64,000 nucleotides of DNA from CAYVRJ01 sp964453645 (GCA_964453645.1 CAYVRJ010000010.1:13087-77086); one strand, 5' to 3'; shown: positions 34,751-43,752, numbered from the stretch's first letter. Notes: generated by a model not told the origin, from the letters alone. A program made the numbers and translations.

Positions 34751-35644
34751 ATGAACTACATCACCGATATTGAGGGAATTTATGTGGGCCACTACACCGA
34801 TGGGGAAAATAAAACTGGGTGCACTGCCGTACTCACCCCAACCGGGGCGGTAGCCGGAGTATCCATCCGGGGTGCGGCATCGGGCACCCGGGAGACCCCC
34901 ATTGCAGACCCAACCCACTCCACCCCCCTCACCCACGGGATTATGTTGTGCGGGGGCAGTGCATACGGCCTTGCCGCCTGCTGCGGTGCCATGGACTATC
35001 TGGAGGAACACGGTTTCGGCTTTGATACAGGTTTTTCCAAGGTGCCCATCGTCATGGGGGCAGTGCTGTTTGATCTATCGGTAGGTAATGCCAAGGTGCG
35101 CCCCACGGCACAAAACGGCTACGAAGCGTGTGTGCATTCAAAAACCAATCCACGTCAAAAGGGGCAAGTGGGTGCGGGAACGGGAGCAACGGTTTCAAAG
35201 TTTTTTGGCTTTGAAGGGGCACAGCCCGGGGGCATCGGTTGTGCCACGGTAGAGTTGGGCGATGGAATCCTCGTCAGTGCTTTCGTTGCGGTGAATGCCC
35301 TTGGGGATATTTATGACGAGAGCGGAAATATTTTGGTGCACAGCAAAACGGGTTTATCTGCCAAAGAGTTTTTGCTTGGCGGAAAGATTACGTCCCTCAC
35401 CCCCAACACCAATACCACCATTGGGGTTGTGGCCACCAACGCAAGGCTCGACAAAGCGCAAGCCAACCGTTTGGCAGCTTTTGGGCAAAACGGTTTATCC
35501 AAGGCCATTCAGCCCGCACAAACCTCCTTCGACGGCGATACCATTTTTGCCCTGTCCATTGGAGATAAAGTGTGTGACACCGATATTTTAGGACTTGCTG
35601 CCGATGTGTGTGTTCACCGTGCGATTATCGATGCAGTTACATAA
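34751..35644 (+). CDS. P1-family (DmpA-like) aminopeptidase
   Basis: 297 residues from ATG 34751, which has AAGGAG nine bases upstream; an in-frame TTG at 34715 lacks an SD. Conserved segments of family S58 are GVSIRGAASGTRET, HGIMLCGGSAYGL, GQVGAGTGAT and TNTTIGVVATNARLDKAQANRLA. In this N-terminal-nucleophile family the precursor is self-cleaved just before the Ser/Thr in the last motif, giving two chains; here a Thr is in that place. It probably releases N-terminal residues from peptides. The gene stands alone. Confidence 0.87.
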   Translation: MNYITDIEGIYVGHYTDGENKTGCTAVLTPTGAVAGVSIRGAASGTRETPIADPTHSTPLTHGIMLCGGSAYGLAACCGAMDYLEEHGFGFDTGFSKVPIVMGAVLFDLSVGNAKVRPTAQNGYEACVHSKTNPRQKGQVGAGTGATVSKFFGFEGAQPGGIGCATVELGDGILVSAFVAVNALGDIYDESGNILVHSKTGLSAKEFLLGGKITSLTPNTNTTIGVVATNARLDKAQANRLAAFGQNGLSKAIQPAQTSFDGDTIFALSIGDKVCDTDILGLAADVCVHRAIIDAVT

Positions 35645-35686
35645 AACTTGCAATCTTCAATAAAACAAGCAAAAATAAGAAAATTC

Positions 35687-35715
35687 TTGACGAATAATAA
35701 ATATTTCAGTATTAT
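35687..35715 (+). promoter_or_regulatory. Promoter of secDF
   Basis: TTGACG (35687-35692), a 17-base spacer and TATTAT (35710-35715), about 55 bases before the secD start. Confidence 0.7.
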
Positions 35716-35775
35716 TAATAAGTTAGGGGTTCACCCTTTATTGGTTTTATAGTTGTGGAAAGGAGTTTTCGCTAG

Positions 35776-37074
35776 ATGAAGAGAAACAAGGGTATCGGCT
35801 TGCTTGTGGTTTTCCTCGTCATCGGCCTGTTAGCCACCGGCCTGATGTTTGGAATCACCACATACAACGAGAACGGTACACAGAACAAAATCATGAACAG
35901 CGTTTCGGACATACGCTTAGGTATCGATATACGGGGAGGGGTAGATGCTGTATTTGAACCTGAAGACCCAACCCTCAACATAACGGACGACGACCTCAAC
36001 AATGCCCGTACCATCATGGAAATCAGGCTAGATAAAAACAACATCGCCGACCGTGAAGTGACTGTTGATTATGCGAGAAAGAGAATTATTGTCCGCTTCC
36101 CCTGGAAGGCAGACGAAACAAACTTTAACCCCCAAGAGGCCATTGCCGAATTAGGACAGATGGGTGTGCTCACCTTTCGGGATGTAGACGGCAATATCTT
36201 AATGGAGGGAACGGATGTGGCTTCCGCATACTACGAAAGCCGAAACGGTGCACCCATCGTGCTGCTCAACTTTAAACAGCAGGGTATCGAAAAGTTTGCC
36301 CTGGCCACCGCCGCTGTATCGGCAAGGGGAGAGGGAGAAAACTATATGCCCATCCTCATGGACGATGCCATGGTCTCCGCCCCCCGCTGCGAAAAAGTAA
36401 TTACCGATTCTTCCTGTATTATTGAAGGAATCGGCTCTGTAGAAGAGGCGAAGAGCCTTGCAAATACCATCAGCGCAGGTGCACTGCCCTTTAAGTTGGT
36501 ATCCAAGAGCAACTCGTCCATCTCCCCCACTCTGGGTCAATCCGCACTGGATATGATGCTGCTGGCGGGAATCATTGCCTTTGGTCTGATCTCCCTGTTC
36601 ATGATCATTATATACAGGGTCCCCGGATTTTTGGCAGTTATCGCACTGGCCGGACAAATGGTGGGACAACTTCTGGTGCTGGCCACCACCCAATACACCC
36701 TGACTTTGCCGGGTATTGCGGGTATCATCCTAGCCATCGGCATGGGCGTTGACGCAAACGTAATCACCATCGAGCGCATCAAGGAAGAGCTTCGTGCGGG
36801 TAAATCCCTGCGTGCATCCATCGATGCGGGATATAAAAAGGCATTCTCCGCCATATTCGACGGCAACGTAACGGTTGCTATTGCGGCAATTCTGCTGTGG
36901 ATTCTGGGCACTGGCTCCATGATTTCCTTCGGCATTACCCTGTTCTCGGGCGTAGTGTTTAACATCATCTGTGGCGTGCTGCTCTCCAGAATCATGAACA
37001 AATCGATTTCAGGGCTTGTGCGCAACAAGGCCTTGTACGGTTATAAAAACAAGGGAGGTGAAGAAAATGTCTAA
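35776..37074 (+). CDS. secD: Protein translocase subunit SecD
   Basis: 432 residues. TM1 (about 7-27), the P1 region beginning GIDIRGGVDAVFEP, and a C-terminal RND-type block of five helices (about 255-420) with the conserved motif GMGVDANVITIERIKEE. With SecF it uses the proton or sodium gradient to finish export through SecYEG. ATG 35776 follows AAAGGAG. It overlaps secF by 8 bases. Confidence 0.95.
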   Translation: MKRNKGIGLLVVFLVIGLLATGLMFGITTYNENGTQNKIMNSVSDIRLGIDIRGGVDAVFEPEDPTLNITDDDLNNARTIMEIRLDKNNIADREVTVDYARKRIIVRFPWKADETNFNPQEAIAELGQMGVLTFRDVDGNILMEGTDVASAYYESRNGAPIVLLNFKQQGIEKFALATAAVSARGEGENYMPILMDDAMVSAPRCEKVITDSSCIIEGIGSVEEAKSLANTISAGALPFKLVSKSNSSISPTLGQSALDMMLLAGIIAFGLISLFMIIIYRVPGFLAVIALAGQMVGQLLVLATTQYTLTLPGIAGIILAIGMGVDANVITIERIKEELRAGKSLRASIDAGYKKAFSAIFDGNVTVAIAAILLWILGTGSMISFGITLFSGVVFNIICGVLLSRIMNKSISGLVRNKALYGYKNKGGEENV

Positions 37075-37990
37075 ATCCACCTTTGATTTCTACGGCAAGC
37101 GCAAGATATTCTATATCATCTCGCTGTGTATCATCGCTTTAACAGTTGTGATGCTCTTTGTGGACGGTGTCACCTTAGACATTCAGTTCCGGGGCGGTTC
37201 CATCATTAAATACGGTTATGAGGGTGCTGTCTCCCAAGACGAGTTCTCCGCAAAGGCTGCATCCGTTCTTTCAACCCCTGTGTCCGTTCAGGAAACCCAG
37301 GATTTCACCGGGGAGAACAAAGAAATTGTGCTCAACGTTGCGGGTAACAACGGACTGACTGCCGAACAGCAGGAAGCACTGTTTAACGAATTGACAGCAG
37401 CATTTCCCCAAGCAAAACTAACCGTTCGGGAAACATTTAACGTAGACCCGTACTACGGCTTTGAGTTCCTGCAAAAGGGAATTCTTGCGGTGTCGTTAGC
37501 GGTTGTGCTCATCATTATTTACGTGTGGTTCCGCTTCCGTTCCATTCACGGCTTGAGTGCCGGCGTCATGGCCTTGGTTGCCCTGCTTCACGACGTGGTG
37601 ATGGTTTTTGCCATATTCGTTATATTCAGGATTCCCATTAACGATGCGTTTGTTGCCGTTGTACTGACTATTATCGGTTATTCCATCAACGACACCATCG
37701 TCATCTACGACCGTATTCGTGAAAACGAGAAGATATACGGCACCAAGAAGCCACTCAACGAGTTGGTGAACATCAGTCTCAACCAGACCATTGTGCGCAC
37801 GGTAAACACCAGTTTATCCACGTTTATGGCTATGGCGACGGTGTTTGTGGTTTCAATTCTGTTTAACTTGGCGTCGATCACCAATTTTGCACTGCCCATG
37901 CTGGTGGGTATTGTGAGCGGTTGTTATTCGTCTCTGTTTATTGCGACGCCCCTGTGGGTTTCGTGGAACATGAGAGGCAAGAAGAAATAG
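37067..37990 (+). CDS. secF: Protein translocase subunit SecF
   Basis: 307 residues from ATG 37067, after GGGAGGTG inside the end of secD. TM1 (about 10-32), LDIQFRGGSIIKY, and five C-terminal helices with IGYSINDTIVIYDRIREN, the SecF signature. It is the partner of SecD in the same transcript. A strong terminator follows at 38009. Confidence 0.95.
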   Translation: MSKSTFDFYGKRKIFYIISLCIIALTVVMLFVDGVTLDIQFRGGSIIKYGYEGAVSQDEFSAKAASVLSTPVSVQETQDFTGENKEIVLNVAGNNGLTAEQQEALFNELTAAFPQAKLTVRETFNVDPYYGFEFLQKGILAVSLAVVLIIIYVWFRFRSIHGLSAGVMALVALLHDVVMVFAIFVIFRIPINDAFVAVVLTIIGYSINDTIVIYDRIRENEKIYGTKKPLNELVNISLNQTIVRTVNTSLSTFMAMATVFVVSILFNLASITNFALPMLVGIVSGCYSSLFIATPLWVSWNMRGKKK

Positions 37991-38008
37991 TTTGAACAGT
38001 AGTAGAGG

Positions 38009-38033
38009 CCCCCGGATGCACTCCGGGGGTTTT
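38009..38033 (+). terminator. Terminator of secDF
   Basis: Stem CCCCCGGA/TCCGGGGG (38009-38016 with 38022-38029), loop TGCAC, then TTTT. Confidence 0.9.
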
Positions 38034-38040
38034 AAATTGG

Positions 38041-38206
38041 CTTTTTAACGCAAAGCTATCGCTTTGCTAACATGTGAATTTCCCCCATACAAGGGGTGCA
38101 GGGAATCAGTCCCTGCCGAGGGGGTTCAAAGGGGGACGAGTGGTCCCCCTTGGTGTGGGCGGAGCCCACGAAACGAGGGTGCGAGTTTGGACTTAAGTCC
38201 ACATAA
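38041..38206. repeat. Mosaic of short palindromes (intergenic repeat, copy 1)
   Basis: Successive hairpins GCAAAGC/GCTTTGC, GCAGGGA/TCCCTGC, AGGGGGAC/GTCCCCCT, GTGGGC/GCCCAC and GGACTTAAGTCC. The 62-bp core 38089-38150 is nearly identical to 55566-55626, and the GTGGGC/GCCCAC hairpin recurs at 55482-55496 and in altered form near 3475-3493. No coding frame is apparent. Confidence 0.8.
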
Positions 38207-38215
38207 AAAAGCAAG

Positions 38216-38323
38216 TTATCCACAAATCGTGTGGATAACTTGTTGAAAACTGTGTATAACCGTGTATAACTTTTAAAACGAACAGGAATTCTTGTGACTT
38301 ATTCCTCACCCTCCTGTGGATAA
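38216..38323. promoter_or_regulatory. Cluster of DnaA boxes next to gyrA
   Basis: Perfect boxes TTATCCACA (38216-38224) and its inverse TGTGGATAA (38230-38238) are followed by near-consensus TGTGTATAA (38251-38259) and CGTGTATAA (38261-38269), and a third perfect TGTGGATAA at 38315-38323 inside the last codons of gyrA. Spacings of 21 and 10 bases between boxes 2, 3 and 4 keep helical phase. It may be a DnaA-binding control or titration site. Both flanking genes point inwards, which does not favour a chromosomal origin. Confidence 0.7.
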
Positions 38324-40749
38324 CCTTCCTCATTTTCCGTTTCGGGCAGCAGTGCAACACTCACAACGCTGATCTCCTGAGTCAACCGCATGAGCCGCAC
38401 ACCCTGGGTGCTCCGTCCAAATGTGGACACTTCCGAAATATTCACCCGGATCACCACCCCTGCATCGTTTACGATCATCAAATCCTCTGTGCCCGCAACC
38501 ACCTTCAGCGCAGCCAACCGGCCGGTCTTATCCGTGACGTTGAGGGTCTTAATGCCACTTCCGCCCCGGTATTGCACCCGGTACTCGCCCTCGGGGGTAC
38601 GCTTGCCGTAACCCTTTTCGGTGATCACTAAAATATCGCTGTCGGGGTACACCACGTCTGCATCCACAACATAATCGTCGTTTTTCAGACTCACGGCAAT
38701 GACACCCATAGCCGTTCTGCCCATCTCTCGAACGTTGCCGATGGCAAACCGTATGGACATTCCGTTTCGTGTGCCCACGATGATATCGTCGTCGTCCACG
38801 GCTTTAAAGACGCAAATCAGCTCGTCGTCCTCACGAAGCCCCACGGCCAGCAAACCGTTTTGGCGAATGTTTGCATAGGCAGACATGGCCGTTTTTTTAA
38901 TAAACCCTTGCTTGGTCACAAACACCAGATATCCCTCGTCGTAACCGCTTGCCGGGAACACCGCCGTCACCTTCTCGTCGCTCTCTAAATTGAGCATGTT
39001 GATGATGGCAAGCCCCTTAGCCGTTCTGCCCGCTTCGGGAATTTCGTAACACTTCTTGCGATACACCTTACCCTTGTTGGTAAAATACAAAATCTCCGAA
39101 TGGGTGCTGGTGACAAACACGTGGCGTGCAAAGTCCTCCTCCCGGGTCTGCACCCCTGCAACCCCTCGGCCGCCCCTGCGCTGGGCACGGTATGTGTCTG
39201 AGGGTAAGCGCTTGATGTAACCAAAGTGGGTGAGGGTTACCGCCATTTCTCCTTCGGCTATGAGTTCGTCTAAATCGATTTCATCCTCCAAGGGAGAGAT
39301 ATCCGTTCTCCTGGCATCCGCAAAGCGGTTTTTAATCTCCGTCAACTCCTCTTTGATGATGTCCAACACCATCTGAGGGGTGGAGAGAATTTTTTGATAA
39401 TACTCGATCTTTTTAAGCAACTCGTTGTACTCGTTTTCCAGCTTATCCCGCTCCAGCCCTGTCAGGCGTTGCAGCCGCATATCCAGAATGGCTTGGGCTT
39501 GCTTATCCGAAAATCCAAAGGTCTCCATGAGGCCGTTTTTAGCCGTGGGGGTATCTGCGGAGGAGCGTATTAATTTAATTACTTCGTCGATGTGATCCAG
39601 TGCCTTGAGCAGCCCTTCTAGGATGTGTGCCCGAGCCTGTGCTTTTTCCAAGTCGTACTGGGTTCTGCGAACGATTACGTCTTTTTGATGCTCGATGTAG
39701 TAGTGCAGTATTTGCTTTAGGTTGAGCACCTTGGGTTCGTTGTTCACCAGTGCCAGCATAATCACCCCAAAGGTGTCCTGCAACTGGGTTTGTTTATACA
39801 AACGGTTGAGCACCACGTTGGGGTTGCCATCCCGCTTTAACTCGATGACGATGCGCATACCCTGTTTGTCCGACTCGTCCCGGATATCGGATATGCCGTC
39901 CACCTTCTTTTCCTGCACCAGTTCGGCAATGCGCTCGATGAGGGTGGCTTTGTTTACTTGATAGGGTATTTCGGTGATAACAATACGCAACCTGCCGTTG
40001 CCGTATTCCTCCACGATGGATTTACCCCGGGTGACAATCTTTCCCCTGCCCGTCTCATAGGCACGGCGAATGCCGCTAAGCCCCATGATGGTACCTCCCG
40101 TTGGGAAGTCCGGACCGGGCATAATTTTAATGAGATCGGAAATGGATATCTCCGGGTCGTCCATGAGGGCCAGGCAAGCGTCGATGGTTTCTGCTAAGTT
40201 GTGGGGTGGGATGTTGGTGGCCATCCCCACGGCAATACCCCCTGTGCCGTTCACCAAAAGGTTGGGGAACCGTGCGGGCAGCACCGTTGGCTGCATTAAC
40301 GTTTCGTCAAAGTTGGGGTAGTAGTCCACCGTGTCCTTTTCCAAATCTCTGAGCATCTCCATGGAGATTTTGGAAAGCCTTGCTTCGGTGTATCGCATGG
40401 CCGCAGGGCTGTCCCCGTCCACCGAACCAAAGTTGCCGTGTCCGTCCACCAGCATGTGGCGAATGGAGAAATCTTGCGCCATGCGCACCATTGCGTCGTA
40501 TACCGAGCTGTCCCCGTGGGGGTGGTATTTACCCAGCACGTCACCCACGATTCTCGCACATTTGCGATAGGGTTTGTCTGCGCTTAGGTTTAACTCGCTC
40601 ATGGAGTAGAGAATACGCCGGTGTACGGGTTTTAAACCGTCCCGCACGTCGGGCAGGGCACGGTTGATGATGACCGCCATGGCGTAGGAGATAAAGGATT
40701 TTTTCATCTCCTGTTCTATATCAATGGGTTGAATTCGCTTTCTATCCAC
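38299..40749 (-). CDS. gyrA: DNA gyrase subunit A
   Basis: 816 residues. It has the breakage-reunion domain with catalytic Tyr120 in AAMRYTEARL and a C-terminal beta-pinwheel with the GyrA box QRRGGRG near 540, which marks it as gyrase and not ParC. The quinolone-determining region reads HPHGDSSVYD, with the Ser and Asp of drug-sensitive enzymes. Gyrase introduces negative supercoils using ATP. It lies 18 bases after gyrB in the remB-gyrB-gyrA order. A DnaA box overlaps its last codons. Confidence 0.97.
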   Translation of the reverse strand: MDRKRIQPIDIEQEMKKSFISYAMAVIINRALPDVRDGLKPVHRRILYSMSELNLSADKPYRKCARIVGDVLGKYHPHGDSSVYDAMVRMAQDFSIRHMLVDGHGNFGSVDGDSPAAMRYTEARLSKISMEMLRDLEKDTVDYYPNFDETLMQPTVLPARFPNLLVNGTGGIAVGMATNIPPHNLAETIDACLALMDDPEISISDLIKIMPGPDFPTGGTIMGLSGIRRAYETGRGKIVTRGKSIVEEYGNGRLRIVITEIPYQVNKATLIERIAELVQEKKVDGISDIRDESDKQGMRIVIELKRDGNPNVVLNRLYKQTQLQDTFGVIMLALVNNEPKVLNLKQILHYYIEHQKDVIVRRTQYDLEKAQARAHILEGLLKALDHIDEVIKLIRSSADTPTAKNGLMETFGFSDKQAQAILDMRLQRLTGLERDKLENEYNELLKKIEYYQKILSTPQMVLDIIKEELTEIKNRFADARRTDISPLEDEIDLDELIAEGEMAVTLTHFGYIKRLPSDTYRAQRRGGRGVAGVQTREEDFARHVFVTSTHSEILYFTNKGKVYRKKCYEIPEAGRTAKGLAIINMLNLESDEKVTAVFPASGYDEGYLVFVTKQGFIKKTAMSAYANIRQNGLLAVGLREDDELICVFKAVDDDDIIVGTRNGMSIRFAIGNVREMGRTAMGVIAVSLKNDDYVVDADVVYPDSDILVITEKGYGKRTPEGEYRVQYRGGSGIKTLNVTDKTGRLAALKVVAGTEDLMIVNDAGVVIRVNISEVSTFGRSTQGVRLMRLTQEISVVSVALLPETENEEGYPQEGEE

Positions 40750-40767
40750 AAAAAGTCATTCCTCTCG

Positions 40768-42666
40768 TTAAATATCTAAGTTGGACACCAGCTTGGCGTT
40801 TTGTTCGATAAACTCACGCCGAGGCTCCACCACATCACCCATGAGCAGGGAGAATATCTCGTCGGCTTCGATGGCGTTTTCTAAGGTCACTTGCAGCAAC
40901 GTGCGGTTTTCTGGGTCCATGGTGGTGTCCCAGAGCTGGGTTGCGTTCATCTCACCCAAACCCTTGTACCGCTGGATGTTGATGTTGTCCCTGCCGATCT
41001 CGGCTAAATAATCCTCCAACTCCCTGTCCGAATAGAGGTATTTCTCCGTTTTACCCTTGCTCACTTTGTACAGGGGAGGTTGTGCAATAAACACGTGTCC
41101 TTCGTCGATTAACGGCTTCATATAGCGGTAAAAGAAGGTGAGCATGAGGATGCGTATGTGGGAACCGTCCACGTCTGCATCGGTCATACAGATGATCTTG
41201 CTGTACCGAAGCTTAGAGACATCGAACTCCTCTCCAATGCCCGCACCAAAGGCGGTGATCATGGAGCGAATCTCGTTGTTGCCAAGGGCACGGTCGAACC
41301 TCGTTTTTTCCACGTTGAGAATTTTTCCCCGCAGGGGTAAAATTGCCTGATATCGCCTGTCTCTGCCCTGCTTTGCACTGCCGCCTGCGGAATCTCCCTC
41401 CACGATGAAGATCTCGCACTGGGAAGCATCCTTTTCGGAGCAATCGGCAAGCTTGCCGGGCAGGGAGAGGCTGTCCAGCGCACCCTTGCGGCGGGTTAAG
41501 TCCCGGGCCTTGCGGGCAGCTTCTCTGGCCCTTGTGGCCATGATACACTTCTCGACAATTTTTTTAGCGAGAGCGGGGTTTTCCTCCAGGAAGGTGTTCA
41601 TACCCTCCCCCACGATACCCGATACCAGCGCACGAATCTCGCTGTTACCCAGTTTGGTTTTTGTCTGCCCCTCAAACTGAGGTTCGGTGAGTTTCACGCT
41701 GATAATGGCTGTCATGCCCTCTCGAATGTCGTCTCCCCCCAGATTGGGTTCGCTCTCCTTTAATAATTTAAACTTCCGGGCGTAGTCGTTTACTACTCTG
41801 GTCATACCCAGCTTAAATCCCTCCAAGTGGGTGCCCCCCTCATGGGTGGAGATGTTGTTTGCAAAGGTGAAGATGTTTTCGGTGTACCCGTCGTTGTACT
41901 GAATGGCAATTTCCGCAAAGGAACCGCTCTCCTCCCCACAAAAGTATATGGGGTGCTCGAACAGAGGTGTTTTGGATTTATTTAGGTTTTCCACAAAGGA
42001 GCGTATGCCCCCCTCGTAGCAAAAATTGCTGGTTTTCTCCGTGGCTTGTTCGGAAATTTTAATGTTGATGCCCTTGTTTAAAAAGGACAGTTCCTTGAGC
42101 CTAGCCCGCAGGGTGTCGTAGGAAAACTCTAGGGTTTCAAATATTTCATCGTCGGGGGTAAATTCAATGGTGGTACCCCGCTCTTCCGTTTCCCCCACAA
42201 TTTTAAGCTCTGTCAAGGGTTTACCCCGGACATAACTCTGGCTGTAGACCTTCCCCTCCCGCTTCACCGTTGCGGTGAGTTCTTTGGAAAGGGCGTTCAC
42301 AACGGAAAGACCCACTCCGTGAAGCCCTCCCGAGACTTTATACCCCTCTGAATCAAACTTGCCTCCGGCGTGGAGCACAGTGAGGGCAACTTCTAGGGCA
42401 GACTTACCAGTCTTGTGCATTCCCGTGGGAATACCCCTTCCGTTGTCGCTCACCCGAACGCTGCCATCGGCAAACAGAGTGACTTCTATGTTGGTGCAAT
42501 ATCCAGCCATTGCTTCATCTATTGAGTTATCCACGATTTCATAGACCAGATGGTGCAGACCCCGGGCATCGGTGGAACCGATATACATGCCCGGGCGCTT
42601 GCGCACCGGTTCTAATCCCTCGAGTACTTGGATATTGTCCTCGTTGTAGGTGTTGTTCACTGACAC
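40768..42666 (-). CDS. gyrB: DNA gyrase subunit B
   Basis: 632 residues, the standard Firmicute length. GHKL ATPase with YEIVDNSIDEAMAG and GGLHGVGLSVVNALS, a transducer domain, and a TOPRIM domain with EGDSAGGSAKQGRDR and DADVDGSHI. It supplies the ATPase of gyrase. Its ATG directly adjoins the remB stop, so the two are probably co-translated. Confidence 0.97.
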   Translation of the reverse strand: MSVNNTYNEDNIQVLEGLEPVRKRPGMYIGSTDARGLHHLVYEIVDNSIDEAMAGYCTNIEVTLFADGSVRVSDNGRGIPTGMHKTGKSALEVALTVLHAGGKFDSEGYKVSGGLHGVGLSVVNALSKELTATVKREGKVYSQSYVRGKPLTELKIVGETEERGTTIEFTPDDEIFETLEFSYDTLRARLKELSFLNKGINIKISEQATEKTSNFCYEGGIRSFVENLNKSKTPLFEHPIYFCGEESGSFAEIAIQYNDGYTENIFTFANNISTHEGGTHLEGFKLGMTRVVNDYARKFKLLKESEPNLGGDDIREGMTAIISVKLTEPQFEGQTKTKLGNSEIRALVSGIVGEGMNTFLEENPALAKKIVEKCIMATRAREAARKARDLTRRKGALDSLSLPGKLADCSEKDASQCEIFIVEGDSAGGSAKQGRDRRYQAILPLRGKILNVEKTRFDRALGNNEIRSMITAFGAGIGEEFDVSKLRYSKIICMTDADVDGSHIRILMLTFFYRYMKPLIDEGHVFIAQPPLYKVSKGKTEKYLYSDRELEDYLAEIGRDNINIQRYKGLGEMNATQLWDTTMDPENRTLLQVTLENAIEADEIFSLLMGDVVEPRREFIEQNAKLVSNLDI

Positions 42667-42945
42667 TTAATATTCCTCCACTAAAGCTTTTAAAAAGTGA
42701 TTACCCCGCCGCATGAGCGTGACGGAGCCTATAATCGAATAGTACAGAACGTGTTTTTGCCCGTGTCTCGCATACACGATGGACTTTGCAGCCTTGTCCC
42801 CCTCGATGTACACGCAGGTACACTTCTCTTGCAGGTTTTCCAAGAGAGAGAGGGTGTCCTTGCAGGACGTGATGTTTTGGGTATTGAATATAAATACGAT
42901 GTCGGACACGGGAATGGCCGTATCTTTTCCCAAACTTAAGATCAT
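42667..42945 (-). CDS. remB: RemB-like DUF370 protein
   Basis: 92 residues from ATG 42945, which has GAGGAG four to five bases upstream; ATG 42966 lacks an SD. The pattern MILSLGKDTAIPVSDIVFIFN, then KSIVYARHGQKHVLYYSIIGSVTLMRR matches the YaaB/RemB (DUF370) family, which precedes gyrB in many Firmicutes. RemA and RemB of Bacillus affect matrix genes; the role here is unknown. Usually recF and dnaN come before it, but here a tRNA cluster does. Confidence 0.8.
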   Translation of the reverse strand: MILSLGKDTAIPVSDIVFIFNTQNITSCKDTLSLLENLQEKCTCVYIEGDKAAKSIVYARHGQKHVLYYSIIGSVTLMRRGNHFLKALVEEY

Positions 42946-43087
42946 AAGGCTCCTCAAAAACAACATTTCTTCATTATTATATTATATACTACTCTTGGAA
43001 TAATTAAAAGTGTTTTTGGATAAAATATAATCTTTTTAACGATATGTTTATATTCTCAAAACAAGTGTTCACCATGGCAATTTCAGA

Positions 43088-43213
43088 ATGCGTATGCATG
43101 CAAACAAATTGGCAGAGGATGTTTTAAATCTTGTTTTATGCGATTTGGAAGACCACGGTTGCGTGATCCCTAAGCCATCTGATTTAATCGAACAACTTCA
43201 TATTGAAAGATAA
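43088..43213 (+). pseudogene. Remnant resembling the C-terminal part of a HicB-type antitoxin
   Basis: A 41-codon frame containing NKLAEDVLNLVLCDLEDHG and then CVIPKPSDLIEQL. The run A-x(n)-L-x-L-DLE-x-x-G-x-x-IPKPSDL resembles the end of the HicB RNase-H-like domain. It has no SD, lacks the N-terminal strands of HicB, and no HicA-like gene is adjacent. A stop at 43037 closes the frame upstream. The call rests on a short motif and is tentative. Confidence 0.35.
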
Positions 43214-43288
43214 TTCAGAACAACCACAGGCATCATTACAATGTTGATATTCGGCCCCAACTGGTGACCAATCGGTTCCAATCTCAAC

Positions 43289-43525
43289 AAGCATTAAATT
43301 AAAAAAGAACCTTTGCATACGCAGAAGCTCTTTTTGTTATTTGGTGACCCGCCGGAGATTCGTTTGTGTTCGCTTCGCTCACGGATTATCACTTCCGCCT
43401 ACGAAACACCAAACCATTGGTGTTTCGCTTCACGGCGGTTCGAATCTGATTAAGCATTAAACTAAAAAAGAACCTTTGCAAACACAGAAGCTCTTCTTGT
43501 TATTTGGTGACCCGCCGGAGATTCG
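43289..43525 (-). repeat. 74-bp direct repeat including the tRNA-Lys 3' end
   Basis: Positions 43289-43362 and 43452-43525 differ at only four sites. Each contains the tRNA terminator and the 3' end of tRNA-Lys, but only the second is joined to a complete tRNA. Similarity extends a little further left of both copies, giving a 163-bp tandem period. The 89 bases between contain the hairpin CGAAACACC/GGTGTTTCG. The stretch 43004-43504 holds only this repeat and the HicB-like remnant. Confidence 0.88.
43464..43495 (-). terminator. Terminator of the tRNA cluster
   Basis: On the minus strand AAGAGCTT pairs with AAGGTTCTT (with wobble pairs), followed by TTTTTT. A diverged copy lies in the upstream repeat unit. 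Confidence 0.65.
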
Positions 43526-43581
43526 AACTCCGGACACCATGATTAAAAGTCATGTGCTCTACCGACTGAGCTAGCGGGTCA
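43505..43581 (-). tRNA. tRNA-Lys (anticodon TTT)
   Basis: Minus-strand cloverleaf with acceptor TGACCCG/CGGGTCA, anticodon stem CATGA/TCATG with loop CTTTTAA, T arm CCGGA/TCCGG, and encoded CCA. It is the last of four tRNAs in one array. Confidence 0.96.
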
Positions 43582-43604
43582 GGGAATGTGGTTGGTGTAA
43601 TCAA

Positions 43605-43679
43605 TGGCTGGGGTGGCAGGATTTGAACCTACGAATGCGGGAGTCAAAGTCCCGTGCCTTACCGCTTGGCGACACCCCA
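43605..43679 (-). tRNA. tRNA-Gln (anticodon TTG)
   Basis: Acceptor TGGGGTG/CACCCCA, anticodon stem CGGGA/TCCCG with loop CTTTGAC, T arm GTAGG/CCTGC, encoded CCA. Confidence 0.95.
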
Positions 43680-43752
43680 TCGATTATTGCAATCTTTGTT
43701 CAAAACCGTTGCAGCTCCACAAAAGAAATTCCCAAGGGCACTGCGATTGTTT

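Noticed and set aside
38216..38323. Calling the DnaA-box cluster the chromosomal origin
   Set aside because: Flanking genes converge on it, dnaA and dnaN are not nearby and no clear unwinding element is seen. It is kept only as a DnaA-binding cluster.
38299..42666. Annotation of the two subunits as topoisomerase IV (ParC/ParE)
   Set aside because: The A subunit has an intact GyrA box (QRRGGRG) and full pinwheel, and the pair follows remB, the usual gyrase context.
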